Source of the DNA: Bradyrhizobium lablabi
GTDB taxonomy: Bacteria > Pseudomonadota > Alphaproteobacteria > Rhizobiales > Xanthobacteraceae
NCBI RefSeq assembly: GCF_018131005.1
Contig: NZ_JAFCJK010000004.1
Coordinates: 186,001-250,000 of the forward strand
Length of the DNA: 64,000 nucleotides
Direction: 5' to 3'
Positions 43,723 through 52,501 of this stretch are shown in pieces. The translations under genes were made by a program, and so were the position numbers. The notes beneath the pieces are model-generated. The model was not told the DNA's origin. It did not search any database and saw only the letters and a program-made list of their open reading frames with translations. Each line of letters begins with the position of its first letter. Position 1 is the stretch's first letter.

Positions 43723-44973
43723 GTGGACGGCGCGGCAAGGAACGGCGCGGAGATCGGTTTCCGCGCACTGATTTTAGCGCTTCTGGCATTGGCCTGCGGC
43801 CACATGTTGTCGACGCTTTTGCGGACGATTCCGGCGATCAGTCTGGATCTGATGGCGGCCGACTTCGGCACCTCGCCGCAGGCGCTCGCGAGCCTCACCT
43901 CGGTCTATCATTTCTCCTTTGCCGCTTCGCAGGTGCCGGTCGGCGCGGCCATGGACCGTTTCGGCGTTCGGCCGGTGTCGCTCAGTCTGCTGATCGGGAC
44001 CGTGATCGGAACCGTGGTGTCGGCGCTCGCGGTCGGGCCGGTGACGTTCCTGTTCGGACAGCTCCTGCTCGGGGTTGCGACCTCGGGCATGCTGATGTGC
44101 CCGATGACGCTCGCCGCAAAGCAGATGTCGGCCGCGAAGTTCGGCCTGTGGTCCGGCATGATCTTGTCGATCGGCAATATCGGCATGCTGCTGTCGTCGA
44201 GCCCGCTCGCCTACGTCGTCGATCACCTGGGCTGGCGCGCAGGATTCTGGGTTTCAGCCGGTTTCGGCATTGCCGTGCTGGTCGCGGTTTTTGCGCTGGT
44301 GCCGCGGCAGCCTGCCGCCCATGCCGATGATTCCTCGCCGCTCTCCCAAATGACCGAGGTGCTGCGGCTTGGGCTGTCGCGCGGTCTGCGCGGGCTGATC
44401 GCGCTGTCGCTGGTGTCGCTCGGCGCATCGCTGGTGCTGCGCGGCCTGTGGGGCGGGCCGTGGCTGATGGACGTGAAGTCGCTGAGCCGCATCGACGCCG
44501 GCAACGTGCTCGCCGCGTTCACATTGGCGCAGATCGTGGGTCCGATCTGTGTCGGCATGCTCGATCGCAAGCTCGGGCACCGGCGCACGATGGTTGCGGT
44601 GGCCCATGGTTTCAGCGCAGTGCTGCTCGCCCTGATGGCCGCGGGCGCGCCACACTATCCGGTCTCGAACCTGTTCGGCGTCACGGTGATGCCACCTGGC
44701 TATGACCTCACGCTTCTGGTGCTGATCGGCCTTGCGATGTCCGCGCAGCCGCTGATCTTCGGCATGACGCGCCAGCTCGTCGACGCCCAGAACACCGGCA
44801 AGGCGCTCTCGGCGGTCAATCTCGCGTTCTTCCTCGGCGCAGCGCTGATGCAGTCGACGACCGCCGGTGTCGCGGCGCTGTTCGGCCTGCCGGCGGTGCT
44901 GCTGTATATGGCGGCCGCGCTTGTCATCGGGACCGTGCTGTTCCTGATCTTCACCAAGGCCTCAGCCGTCTAA
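43723..44973 (+). CDS. MFS transporter
   Basis: A 416-residue membrane protein with about twelve helices. FSFAASQVPVGAAMDRFGVR carries the MFS loop 2-3 signature and LGHRRTM its second-half counterpart. The opening LLALACGHMLSTLLRTIPAI resembles the NNP/CynX-type branch, but the substrate is not clear. The start is GTG 43723 with GGGAAGAG upstream. Dispersed repeats flank the gene on both sides. Confidence 0.83.
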   Translation: MDGAARNGAEIGFRALILALLALACGHMLSTLLRTIPAISLDLMAADFGTSPQALASLTSVYHFSFAASQVPVGAAMDRFGVRPVSLSLLIGTVIGTVVSALAVGPVTFLFGQLLLGVATSGMLMCPMTLAAKQMSAAKFGLWSGMILSIGNIGMLLSSSPLAYVVDHLGWRAGFWVSAGFGIAVLVAVFALVPRQPAAHADDSSPLSQMTEVLRLGLSRGLRGLIALSLVSLGASLVLRGLWGGPWLMDVKSLSRIDAGNVLAAFTLAQIVGPICVGMLDRKLGHRRTMVAVAHGFSAVLLALMAAGAPHYPVSNLFGVTVMPPGYDLTLLVLIGLAMSAQPLIFGMTRQLVDAQNTGKALSAVNLAFFLGAALMQSTTAGVAALFGLPAVLLYMAAALVIGTVLFLIFTKASAV

Positions 44974-45020
44974 CGCATGATCCGGAAAAGTGTGTCGCGG
45001 TTTTCCCTCGCGACAAATCT
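44974..45020 (+). repeat. Dispersed hairpin repeat, copy D (partial)
   Basis: GCATGATCCGGAAAAGTG then CGCGGTTTTCCCTCGCGACAAA follow the MFS stop directly. The closing CATGCTCAAAC end is missing, so this is a truncated copy related to C, with which it shares the CCCTCGCGACAAA block. Confidence 0.7.
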
Positions 45021-45101
45021 TACGATCAGTCAGAGCATTTCCGCTCGTGACCGCGAAGGCGACATTCGCGCGGAGTAGTCTCCGGCGAGTGCCAACCTGA
45101 T

Positions 45102-47045
45102 CTAATTGATGTTTGCCATAAACAGATCGACGTCCTGCTCCAGGAGGAGGCGGTCTTGAACGAGCTGCCTTGCGGCCTTCGAAACAGCCGCAGCACGGTC
45201 GCCTTCTTTTGGATAGCGCTCAGCCAACGATGGACGCGTATCGTTGTTTTTGAGCCGCTCGTCGCGAGTGGCCGCGAACGGGAACATCGACCCGTTGTTC
45301 TCGCATAGCTCGCCCTCTGCAAATCCGGCCTTGCGGAAATTCCAGCCCGTGTGTGTTGCGATAGGGGCCTCCAGAGTCGGCAGCCGCACCCCGGCGATAT
45401 TCCGGCCGTCGCCGTCGGTACTTGGAACGAATATCGGATAGGCTGCTCCTTTGGCCGGTGGCATCGCGTCGAAATCGATAACCGTTGGTCGTGTCAGCTG
45501 CCCGGAGTAACGAACGCCCGGGATTTGCGGAAAGCCCACCGCGTCGGCAGTCGGCGGCACAAGCGTGCCCTCGTTTCGGCCTGGATAACGGCTTGGGGGC
45601 GGCAGGGTCCCGTCCGTTATCCACGCATCAAGCGCAACCAACAGCGCTCGCGCTGGCGGGCCTGCATGAAGCGGGTTAGTCGGGAACATGCAGGTCCGTG
45701 TGGGCGCGGATCGGTCATTTGCGAGTGCGAAATGTTGGAGATTGGAGATCAGAAACAGCCGAACATTGTCAGGCATCGCCAAAGCATTGCCTTGTGTGTC
45801 GGTCGCCACCAGGGATGCGCGTTGCTGGTAAAACTCGATGTCGCTGTCGGTCTTGATGATCTTCGGACAATTGCCGGCAGCGAGACACCGCGCCAGCAGG
45901 CCATCGGTGCGCCCTGTGAGGTTGTCCGTGATCACTGGATAGGTGAACGGAAATTCCGAACCCGGATATACCGTATCAGCGTGCTGGTAGGGCGAGCGGC
46001 CGGGTTGGCTGAAGCGATAGTTGGTGAATGTCTTCTTTCCGCCGGCGATATGCGGCATCAGGCCCTCGAAGACGGCATGGCCTGCCTCATCGGTGTTGAA
46101 GCCAAGATAAAGGAAATCATGCAGGTATCGGCCACTCTGTGAGGCGCCGAACGCGACGGCGCGATCGATCTGGCCGGCCAGCAAATTCGGAGTGCCTTCT
46201 GCATCGGCCTCGTCGTGCCGAAGGAACGAGACGATATCGCGCGTCGCCGCGAAACCGAGCCCCATCACCTTCGGATCCTTGGCAAGGTAAATGAGTTCGT
46301 AGATCGCCCCGGCGTCAAAGCCGGCAGGGCGGCTGATCGCAATCCGATTTGGGGCGTCAAACCTCACCGAAAGGTCGTTTGGCGCAGTTCGCGGGTCGCT
46401 CTCGCGCTCGCGCACGGAGAGCTTTACGTGCGCTGGATCGAGATCGGCAGCGGGATAGCTCAGCGTTGCGAGCACAGGATTGTCCAGGTGATCAAAAACA
46501 AATTCCTCGCGCGCCAGGCCGGTTACCTGCGGCACGATGGGTGGCGAAAACGTAAGACGCCCGCTCGCAGCAGCCGTATCGCCCTGCCAGCCACTCCACA
46601 CGACTGTGTAGCCGCGGCTCATCAGGAAGCCATTACCCGCGTCAGCCACCTTGGCCAGATCGTTTGTAACCCCGGTGTCATTGAAGAGCGCCAGCCCAAG
46701 CTTGTTGCCGCGATTGACCACTTCGTAGAAAAGACGACGATTTGCGTTCGCGGCGACCGTCGGGCGCAGGATCTCGACATCGCTCACCGCCTCGACCAGG
46801 CCGTGCGCATTGCGCGGCGCGCGGTCGATATCCACGATCAACGAATTGTGCGGATCATCGGGCGCCACCGCAATTGTGGCGCGGGCGATAATTCGGTCAT
46901 AGGTGCCCACTGGTCCGAACATGCGGCCTTCGAATGCCGGTGATTCGGTGCGTAGAATCTCGAACTTGACGACCTTTGCGTCCACCGGTTGTGGTGGAGC
47001 CGCGACACTTATCGCGAAAGCGAGTCCCTGCAATATACGCTTCAT
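45102..47045 (-). CDS. Secreted alpha/beta hydrolase domain protein (Abhydrolase_10 type)
   Basis: A 647-residue exported protein. The signal peptide ILQGLAFAISVAA ends near VDA. The mature part contains blocks of a family annotated as alpha/beta hydrolase domain-containing protein: RLFYEVVNRGNKLGLALFND, YTVVWSGWQGD, the nucleophile elbow VAFGASQSGRYLHDFLYLGF (Ser in GASQSG) and HTGWNFRKAGFAEGEL near the end. No confirmed substrate is known to me; ester hydrolysis in the periplasm is inferred. ATG 47045 has GGGAGGAAGAG and gives the signal peptide, so it is chosen over the frame to 47123. It stands alone. Confidence 0.8.
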   Translation of the reverse strand: MKRILQGLAFAISVAAPPQPVDAKVVKFEILRTESPAFEGRMFGPVGTYDRIIARATIAVAPDDPHNSLIVDIDRAPRNAHGLVEAVSDVEILRPTVAANANRRLFYEVVNRGNKLGLALFNDTGVTNDLAKVADAGNGFLMSRGYTVVWSGWQGDTAAASGRLTFSPPIVPQVTGLAREEFVFDHLDNPVLATLSYPAADLDPAHVKLSVRERESDPRTAPNDLSVRFDAPNRIAISRPAGFDAGAIYELIYLAKDPKVMGLGFAATRDIVSFLRHDEADAEGTPNLLAGQIDRAVAFGASQSGRYLHDFLYLGFNTDEAGHAVFEGLMPHIAGGKKTFTNYRFSQPGRSPYQHADTVYPGSEFPFTYPVITDNLTGRTDGLLARCLAAGNCPKIIKTDSDIEFYQQRASLVATDTQGNALAMPDNVRLFLISNLQHFALANDRSAPTRTCMFPTNPLHAGPPARALLVALDAWITDGTLPPPSRYPGRNEGTLVPPTADAVGFPQIPGVRYSGQLTRPTVIDFDAMPPAKGAAYPIFVPSTDGDGRNIAGVRLPTLEAPIATHTGWNFRKAGFAEGELCENNGSMFPFAATRDERLKNNDTRPSLAERYPKEGDRAAAVSKAARQLVQDRLLLEQDVDLFMANIN

Positions 47046-47317
47046 CTCTTCCTCCCAGCGACGGCGCGCAAATGCGCGGTTCCAGGTCAATGATGAAGGT
47101 AACGCCCGCACCGCCTTCGGCACAGGCGCTGCCAGAGAAGATTAGTCTGAGGGGCTCTATTCCGGCAGCTCGATCATGGACACTACCACCATTTGTAGCG
47201 CGCCGAGAAGAGCCGGGATTTCGGCAATTGGCCCGACGCCGATCCGCTACCGCTGCTATCCAACGGACCTCACTTCATATGCGCCCTGATCTGCGCGCGC
47301 GGTCTGTGAGCACCGCC

Positions 47318-48082
47318 TTAGATCGTCTGCGCCTGCTTGCGGACCTCGTTGGCAAGCGGCCTCAAGGATTCGGCTGCGCCCGGTCCCACGAGGCTATAGC
47401 CCATTCCACCGTCAGCCCAGGAGAAGCCTGCGACGTCGCCGCTCGACAGCGGGGCCATCGGCGCGTTCCGATCTGACGTCATCGGGCGCGTGAACACGAC
47501 AAGCCGGTCGCCCCGATCGTCGTCGTACATGAACATGGCTGCGGGACCATGCGCGGTCGCCACCATGCGTCCGCCCATGAAGCGATATCCCGACTTCGAC
47601 AGGTCCGGCAGCTTGACGGGCTGACGCAGCCGGTCGGAGACCCATCGCACGAGCTCGGCGCTGTCACGCAGCTCGACCGGCCGGGTTCGATCGGAGGCGT
47701 AGACCTGGTAGGACGCGCTTGCTTCCTGGGCGAGCTCGGCAAGTCCGCTTGCGGGCGCCACTGTGGCGTCACGGATCACCCATCCGCCGAGGCCTCCGAT
47801 CGAGAGCATCAGCATCGCCGCAATCGCCCAGCGCAATGACGAGGGGCGGCGGCGCCGGCTCTCGATGATCCTGGCAAGATTGAGCTGCGGCGGCAGGGGT
47901 TCTTCCGCAATCGGTGCCAGCGCAGAGCGCAACAGGCCTCGCTGATCGGAGAAGGCTGCGACGCGCTTAGCGACATCCGGATGGTTTTCCAGATAGGCAG
48001 CAACCTCGGCCTCGCGCTCGGGCTCCAGGGCCCGGTCGACATAAGCGTGCAGATCGTCCTCCGCGATGGGGCGATTGGTCAT
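47318..48082 (-). CDS. Membrane anti-sigma factor, zinc-motif-less
   Basis: A 254-residue RsiW-like anti-sigma factor. The N-terminal cytoplasmic part begins AEDDLHAYVDRALEPEREAE and holds the sigma-binding helices, then a single membrane helix (about residues 85-103) and a periplasmic domain. It lacks the His-x3-Cys-x2-Cys motif of zinc anti-sigma factors. The start overlaps the stop of the ECF sigma gene (ATGA), the classic coupled arrangement, and it should hold that sigma factor inactive at the membrane until a signal. Confidence 0.83.
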   Translation of the reverse strand: MTNRPIAEDDLHAYVDRALEPEREAEVAAYLENHPDVAKRVAAFSDQRGLLRSALAPIAEEPLPPQLNLARIIESRRRRPSSLRWAIAAMLMLSIGGLGGWVIRDATVAPASGLAELAQEASASYQVYASDRTRPVELRDSAELVRWVSDRLRQPVKLPDLSKSGYRFMGGRMVATAHGPAAMFMYDDDRGDRLVVFTRPMTSDRNAPMAPLSSGDVAGFSWADGGMGYSLVGPGAAESLRPLANEVRKQAQTI

Positions 48083-48609
48083 GAATTGCTCCGCAGCTGT
48101 ACCACGTTGTCTGATGGTCTGCCGGCGGGCCGTTCCAGCTCCTGCTGCAGCCTCTCGCGGGCGCGCGACAGGCGCGACATCACGGTGCCGATGGGGATGT
48201 CGAGCGCCTTGGCGGCCTCCGCGTATGTCAGGTCTTCGACGGCTATCAGCAACAGCACGGCGCGCTGCTCGTCGGGCAGCACGGCGAGCTTCTTCATCAC
48301 GTCCTGATACATCAATTTCTGCTCTTGTGACGCGTTCTGCCCGATCTCGTGCTCCCGAACCTCGTCGATAGCGACATGCTGGACGCGCGTCGCCGTGCGG
48401 CGAAACTGGTTGACCGCCAAATTGTGGAGGATCGCGAACAGCCATGGCCGTGGATTGCCGTCGTCGCGCCGTTGGTGCCAGTGACCGACGGCGCGCTCCA
48501 GGCAATCCTGCACCAGATCGTCGGCAGTGGCGCGATTACGGACCAGCGCCCGCGCGTAGCGCCGCAATGCCGGAATGACCGGCTCGATCTGGCGTAGCAT
48601 GTCGCTCAT
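48079..48609 (-). CDS. ECF sigma factor
   Basis: A 176-residue extracytoplasmic-function sigma factor. Region 2 is PALRRYARALVRNRATADD with LVQDCLERAVGHWHQR, and region 4 is LPDEQRAVLLLIAVEDLTYA followed by AAKALDIPIGTVMSRLSRAR, the DNA-reading helix-turn-helix. It overlaps both neighbours by four bases, so it is translated together with the beta-propeller protein upstream and the anti-sigma factor downstream. It probably drives its own operon, but I see no confident ECF promoter. Confidence 0.92.
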   Translation of the reverse strand: MSDMLRQIEPVIPALRRYARALVRNRATADDLVQDCLERAVGHWHQRRDDGNPRPWLFAILHNLAVNQFRRTATRVQHVAIDEVREHEIGQNASQEQKLMYQDVMKKLAVLPDEQRAVLLLIAVEDLTYAEAAKALDIPIGTVMSRLSRARERLQQELERPAGRPSDNVVQLRSNS

Positions 48610-50063
48610 GGCGTCTGCACCTGCACGACCGCGCCGAGTTTTGACGGCTCGCCGGAAGCAATGACGAGGTAGCGTCGCTCCTCCTCGGCCGAGCTTTGCA
48701 CGATCTGCCGGATCGGGCCAGCGGCGTTGACGATCGCGGAGCCGGCGGGGTTCGTCCTGAAAGCCGCGAGCGGCTGCACCATGCCGCTGCCGTCGGCGTG
48801 GTCGGCCAGCGCAAGCACATAGGGCTGCTTCGCTCCGAGGCCGGTGACGGAGGCCTGTAGAACCTGGATGAGGCCCTGATCGAACAGCGAAATGCTGGTC
48901 GACGGCTTGTCGCCGCTTGGCTGCTTCGTCGATGCGAGCGTGAGGTGAGCGACCTGACCGGCGACGCCGAGGCCTTGCAGGTTCTGCCGGTCGTCCGGAT
49001 CGGCGACAGCGTTTGGCACATAGGTGATGGCCTGCGGCGCCTGCCCGATCGGGATATTCGCGATCACTTTGTTGGTTGCAGTGTCGATCGCGGCGAGCGC
49101 GTCGGCATTTTCCAGGCCGACATAGATTCGCGTGCCGTCGCCGGATGGCCAAACGCCATGCGGAAGGTTGCCAACGGGAATGGTGGCGACCTGCGAGAAG
49201 TCGTCGGTCCTGTACACCTTCACCTGGTTGGTGCCGCCGATGGTCACATAGGCGAAGGTTCCCTTGGCGGTCCTGGCGAAATTGACGTGGTTGGTGATCG
49301 GGCCGGTGTCGATCGTCTTGACCGGGTTGAACGGCGGCTTCGCGTTGAACACCTGCGTCTTGCCGATATCCTTCAGCGTGAACCACACCTGCTCGCCATC
49401 GGGGCTAGCCGCGATGTTCGGGCAGAACGGGCTTTCCTGCTTCACTTTCGCAACGATCTGGTGATCTGCGACCGAGACCACGTCGGTCTCCGGATTGAAC
49501 GACGAGCAGATGTAGCCGTATTTCCCATCGGGAGAGAAGATTTGCATGCCCGGCCCGGGCGGCACTTCGATGCGCGCTGTTTCCTTGAACGTCTTCGCAT
49601 CGATGACCGAGATATAGTTCTCGCCGCGGACGGTGACCCACACCTCCTTGCCGTCGGGCGTGAAGAAGGCTTCGTGCGGCGAACGACCGACATAGGTGAC
49701 GTGCTTGACCGCGTTTGTCGCCGTGTCGATGAAGGTCACCGAATTCGAGCCGATCGAGACCACCGCGAGCGTGCGGTGGTCGGGCGAATAGCCCATGCCA
49801 TGGACCAGAACCTGGCCCTTGTAGAGCGGGCTGAAATTGCCCGGTTGCGGATCGCCCAGCCGGATGACGCCGAGCAGCTTGTTGTCGACCGGATCGGTGA
49901 CGGAGACCGTGTTGGAGAATTGCTCGGCGGCGTAGACACGGTCATGATGGCTGATTGGAATGTCGGGCGCGGACGCCGCGCCCGGCGCCTGTCCGGCGAA
50001 GGCGGAGGTCGATATCACGACCACGGTCGTGGCCAACAGGCTCTTCAGGAAATAGCGGTTCAT
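48606..50063 (-). CDS. Secreted YVTN-type beta-propeller protein
   Basis: A 485-residue exported protein with signal peptide LKSLLATTVVVISTSAFA. The mature part is built from repeated blades of the YVTN type, for example TVSVTDPVDNKLLGVIRLG, SVTFIDTATNAVKHVTYVG, YISVIDAKTFKETARIEVPP and ALAAIDTATNKVIANIPIG. Such propellers bind ligands or act as lactonase-like proteins; no catalytic residues are evident. Its stop overlaps the ECF sigma start, so it belongs to the same signalling operon and may itself be part of the sensing apparatus. Confidence 0.85.
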   Translation of the reverse strand: MNRYFLKSLLATTVVVISTSAFAGQAPGAASAPDIPISHHDRVYAAEQFSNTVSVTDPVDNKLLGVIRLGDPQPGNFSPLYKGQVLVHGMGYSPDHRTLAVVSIGSNSVTFIDTATNAVKHVTYVGRSPHEAFFTPDGKEVWVTVRGENYISVIDAKTFKETARIEVPPGPGMQIFSPDGKYGYICSSFNPETDVVSVADHQIVAKVKQESPFCPNIAASPDGEQVWFTLKDIGKTQVFNAKPPFNPVKTIDTGPITNHVNFARTAKGTFAYVTIGGTNQVKVYRTDDFSQVATIPVGNLPHGVWPSGDGTRIYVGLENADALAAIDTATNKVIANIPIGQAPQAITYVPNAVADPDDRQNLQGLGVAGQVAHLTLASTKQPSGDKPSTSISLFDQGLIQVLQASVTGLGAKQPYVLALADHADGSGMVQPLAAFRTNPAGSAIVNAAGPIRQIVQSSAEEERRYLVIASGEPSKLGAVVQVQTP

Positions 50064-50074
50064 GGTCTTGACTC

Positions 50075-50551
50075 CTACTTCTTCATCTCGTGGGACATCT
50101 TCATATGATCGTGAGCGGCCGGCGCCGCCGAAAGGGATTGCGTCGGGGCAGGCGCCGACGCGGCGATCTTTTCGCCGATCGCGAGCTTCATCGCGTCGAT
50201 CTCCTGCATCTGGTCGACGATGATCTCCTGGGCGATCCGGCGCAGCTGCTCGTTCTTGCCGTAACGCAGTTCGATCACGGCCATGTCGATCGCGCCCTGG
50301 TGATGCGGCGTCATCATCGCGACGAAATCGCGATCGATGTCGCCGCTCGGCTTGGCAGCCATATTGTTCATCATCTTGGTCATCGCGGCCTCGTTCTCGC
50401 CGAGGAACGCGCTTTCCTCGGCCGTCGGCGCGCTTTGGGCCGCCTGATGAGCTTCGTGCGCGTGCACTACCGGAGAAGCGACAAGGGCGAACAGCGCGCC
50501 TATGCCAAGCAGCGTGGCGCCGAAGCCGGGTCTGAAAAATCGCAGGATCAT
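50075..50551 (-). CDS. DUF305 family exported protein (CopM-like)
   Basis: A 158-residue protein with signal peptide LLGIGALFALVASPVVHA and a histidine-rich start (HAHEAH) of the mature chain. The DUF305 hallmark MMTPHHQGAIDMAVIELRYG and the following IAQEIIVDQMQEIDAMK are present, and the C-terminus HDHMKMSHEMKK is rich in His and Met. Relatives such as CopM bind copper in the periplasm, so metal binding is inferred. ATG 50551 follows CAGGGTGG; GTG 50560 is an alternative. It is the first gene of the propeller/ECF/anti-sigma operon. Confidence 0.85.
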   Translation of the reverse strand: MILRFFRPGFGATLLGIGALFALVASPVVHAHEAHQAAQSAPTAEESAFLGENEAAMTKMMNNMAAKPSGDIDRDFVAMMTPHHQGAIDMAVIELRYGKNEQLRRIAQEIIVDQMQEIDAMKLAIGEKIAASAPAPTQSLSAAPAAHDHMKMSHEMKK

Positions 50552-50842
50552 GATGTCCACCCTGAAGGTTGATTGGGAGTGCCCACGTCATCCGGCCGAG
50601 GCTGGTCACCGCGAACCGCTCGAAGCGCCTGACTTGCATGGGTGGACGCGGCGCGGCGCGTTCTATTCCGCCGGAAGAGTGGGATTCTCGCCGATCACGA
50701 ATTCCTGAACGAGCGACCTGGTCGTCGGCGCAGGAGGCGCCGGTTTGCGATCCGGAGTGCTCTGGCTATAAGAGGGAACTCCGGTTCCGATCGGCCGGTT
50801 CCTCGACCCCGTCAGCGCAATGGAAGCGCAAGCAAGGCAAAA

Positions 50843-52495
50843 ATGTCCTCCAAGATCGACCCGATCACCCGCTCCGTCGTTCAGCACCGCCTCAGTTCGA
50901 TCGTGAAGGAAATGGGCGAAGCCATGCTTCGCACCTCCTATTCGCAGATCCTTAATTCCAGCCGCGATTTCTCGCTCGCGATCTGCGACACGCGCGGCCG
51001 CCTGATCGCGCAGGCCGACCACATCCCGGTCCACGTCGGCGCGCTGCCTTGGGCGACGCTGGCGGTCGAGGAGCGTTTTGCGGACGTCGCGCCCGGCGAT
51101 GTGATCCTGCTCAACGATCCCTACCAGGGCGGCAGCCATCTGCCCGATCTCACCGCCTTCGTGCCTGTCTTCGACGGCGGCAAGCGCCTGTTGTGGACCA
51201 TCGTGCGTGCGCATCAGAGCGACATCGGCGGCGCGACCCACGGGGCCTATAATCCCGGCGCGACCGAGATCTATCAGGAAGGCATCCGCATCCCGCCGAT
51301 CAAGCTCTACGAGGCCGGCAAGCCGCGCGAGGATCTGCTCGACCTCCTGGCGCTGAATGTTCGCAACCCGCGCGACTTCCGCGGCGATCTGGCTGCGATG
51401 CTTGGCGCCGCCCATCTCGGCGAGCGGCGCATCGCAAGGCTGTTCGCCGAGTTTGGGGCCGAAACCGTCGAGGCCGCGATCGAGGCCATTCTCGACGCCA
51501 CCGAACAGCAGACCCGCGACGTCGTCACGACCTGGAAGGACGGTGTGTTCTACGGCGAAGCCTTGCTCGACGACGACGGCCACGGCCGCAGCGACATCAA
51601 GATCGCGGCGAAGGTGACGAAGAAAGGCAGCGACATCGAAGTCGATCTCACCGGTTCCGACCCGCAATCGACCAGTTTCGTCAATTCTTCGCACGCGAAT
51701 ATGCAGGCTGCCGTCGCGATGGCCTTTGCCTATCTGATCGATGCGGACATTCCCAAGAATACCGGCGCGCTGCGGCCGCTGAAGGTCGTGGCGAAGCAGG
51801 GTACGATCGTGTGGGCGGATCCCGGCCGCCCCGTGACGCTATGCACCAGCCATCCCTCCAACGAGATCGTTGAGGCGATCATCAAGGCGATGTCGGCCTC
51901 CTGTCCGGACCGTGTGATGGGTGGATGGGGCCGAAGATTCCGTATCGCGATCCAGGGTGAGGACCCGCGCAACGGGCGCAATTTCATCTGGCACATGTTC
52001 CAGGCCCGCCCCGGCGGCGGCGCGTCCCCCGGCGGTGACGGCTATTCGTCGATCGGCGAGTGGCACACAGTCGGCGGTTTGAAGTTCGGCAGCATCGAGG
52101 TCGCCGAGGTGCGCTTCCCATTGCATTTCCGCCAGCACGAATTCCGCCCCGACTCCGGCGGCGACGGCCAGCATCGCGGCGGCCTCGGCGTTGCGCTCGA
52201 CATGGTGCTGGAGACGGAAAAGCCCGCCAAGGGCAACACCGCCGGAGACGGCGCGCGTCACGGTCCCTGCGGCATGCTCGGCGGCAAGGACGGCGAGCCG
52301 CACCGCTACCGTCTGCTGTCGCAGGGCCGCGAGCCGCGGGTGCTGAAAACCAAGGAGGTCGGCATCGAGCTTCGCCCCGGCGATTGTCTTGAAATCCGGT
52401 CTTCCGGCGGCGGCGGCTGGGGACCGCCGGAAAAGCGATCGGCGGACGCTCGCGCGCGCGATGTCGCGCAGGGTCTGGTCTCGAAGGCGGTATAG
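50843..52495 (+). CDS. hyuB: Hydantoinase B / 5-oxoprolinase B-subunit-like protein
   Basis: A 550-residue protein of the HyuB/oxoprolinase family, which acts with HyuA in ATP-dependent opening of cyclic amides. Shared stretches are VVQHRLSSIVKEMGEAMLRT, ILLNDPYQGGSHLPDLTAF, VRAHQSDIGGATHGAYNPGA and the glycine-rich RPGGGASPGGDGYSSIG. It precedes its partner by 6 bp. The B-then-A order is opposite to the common A-then-B order. Substrate may be N-methylhydantoin, 5-oxoproline or another lactam. Confidence 0.9.
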   Translation: MSSKIDPITRSVVQHRLSSIVKEMGEAMLRTSYSQILNSSRDFSLAICDTRGRLIAQADHIPVHVGALPWATLAVEERFADVAPGDVILLNDPYQGGSHLPDLTAFVPVFDGGKRLLWTIVRAHQSDIGGATHGAYNPGATEIYQEGIRIPPIKLYEAGKPREDLLDLLALNVRNPRDFRGDLAAMLGAAHLGERRIARLFAEFGAETVEAAIEAILDATEQQTRDVVTTWKDGVFYGEALLDDDGHGRSDIKIAAKVTKKGSDIEVDLTGSDPQSTSFVNSSHANMQAAVAMAFAYLIDADIPKNTGALRPLKVVAKQGTIVWADPGRPVTLCTSHPSNEIVEAIIKAMSASCPDRVMGGWGRRFRIAIQGEDPRNGRNFIWHMFQARPGGGASPGGDGYSSIGEWHTVGGLKFGSIEVAEVRFPLHFRQHEFRPDSGGDGQHRGGLGVALDMVLETEKPAKGNTAGDGARHGPCGMLGGKDGEPHRYRLLSQGREPRVLKTKEVGIELRPGDCLEIRSSGGGGWGPPEKRSADARARDVAQGLVSKAV

Positions 52496-52501
52496 ACGCT
52501 C

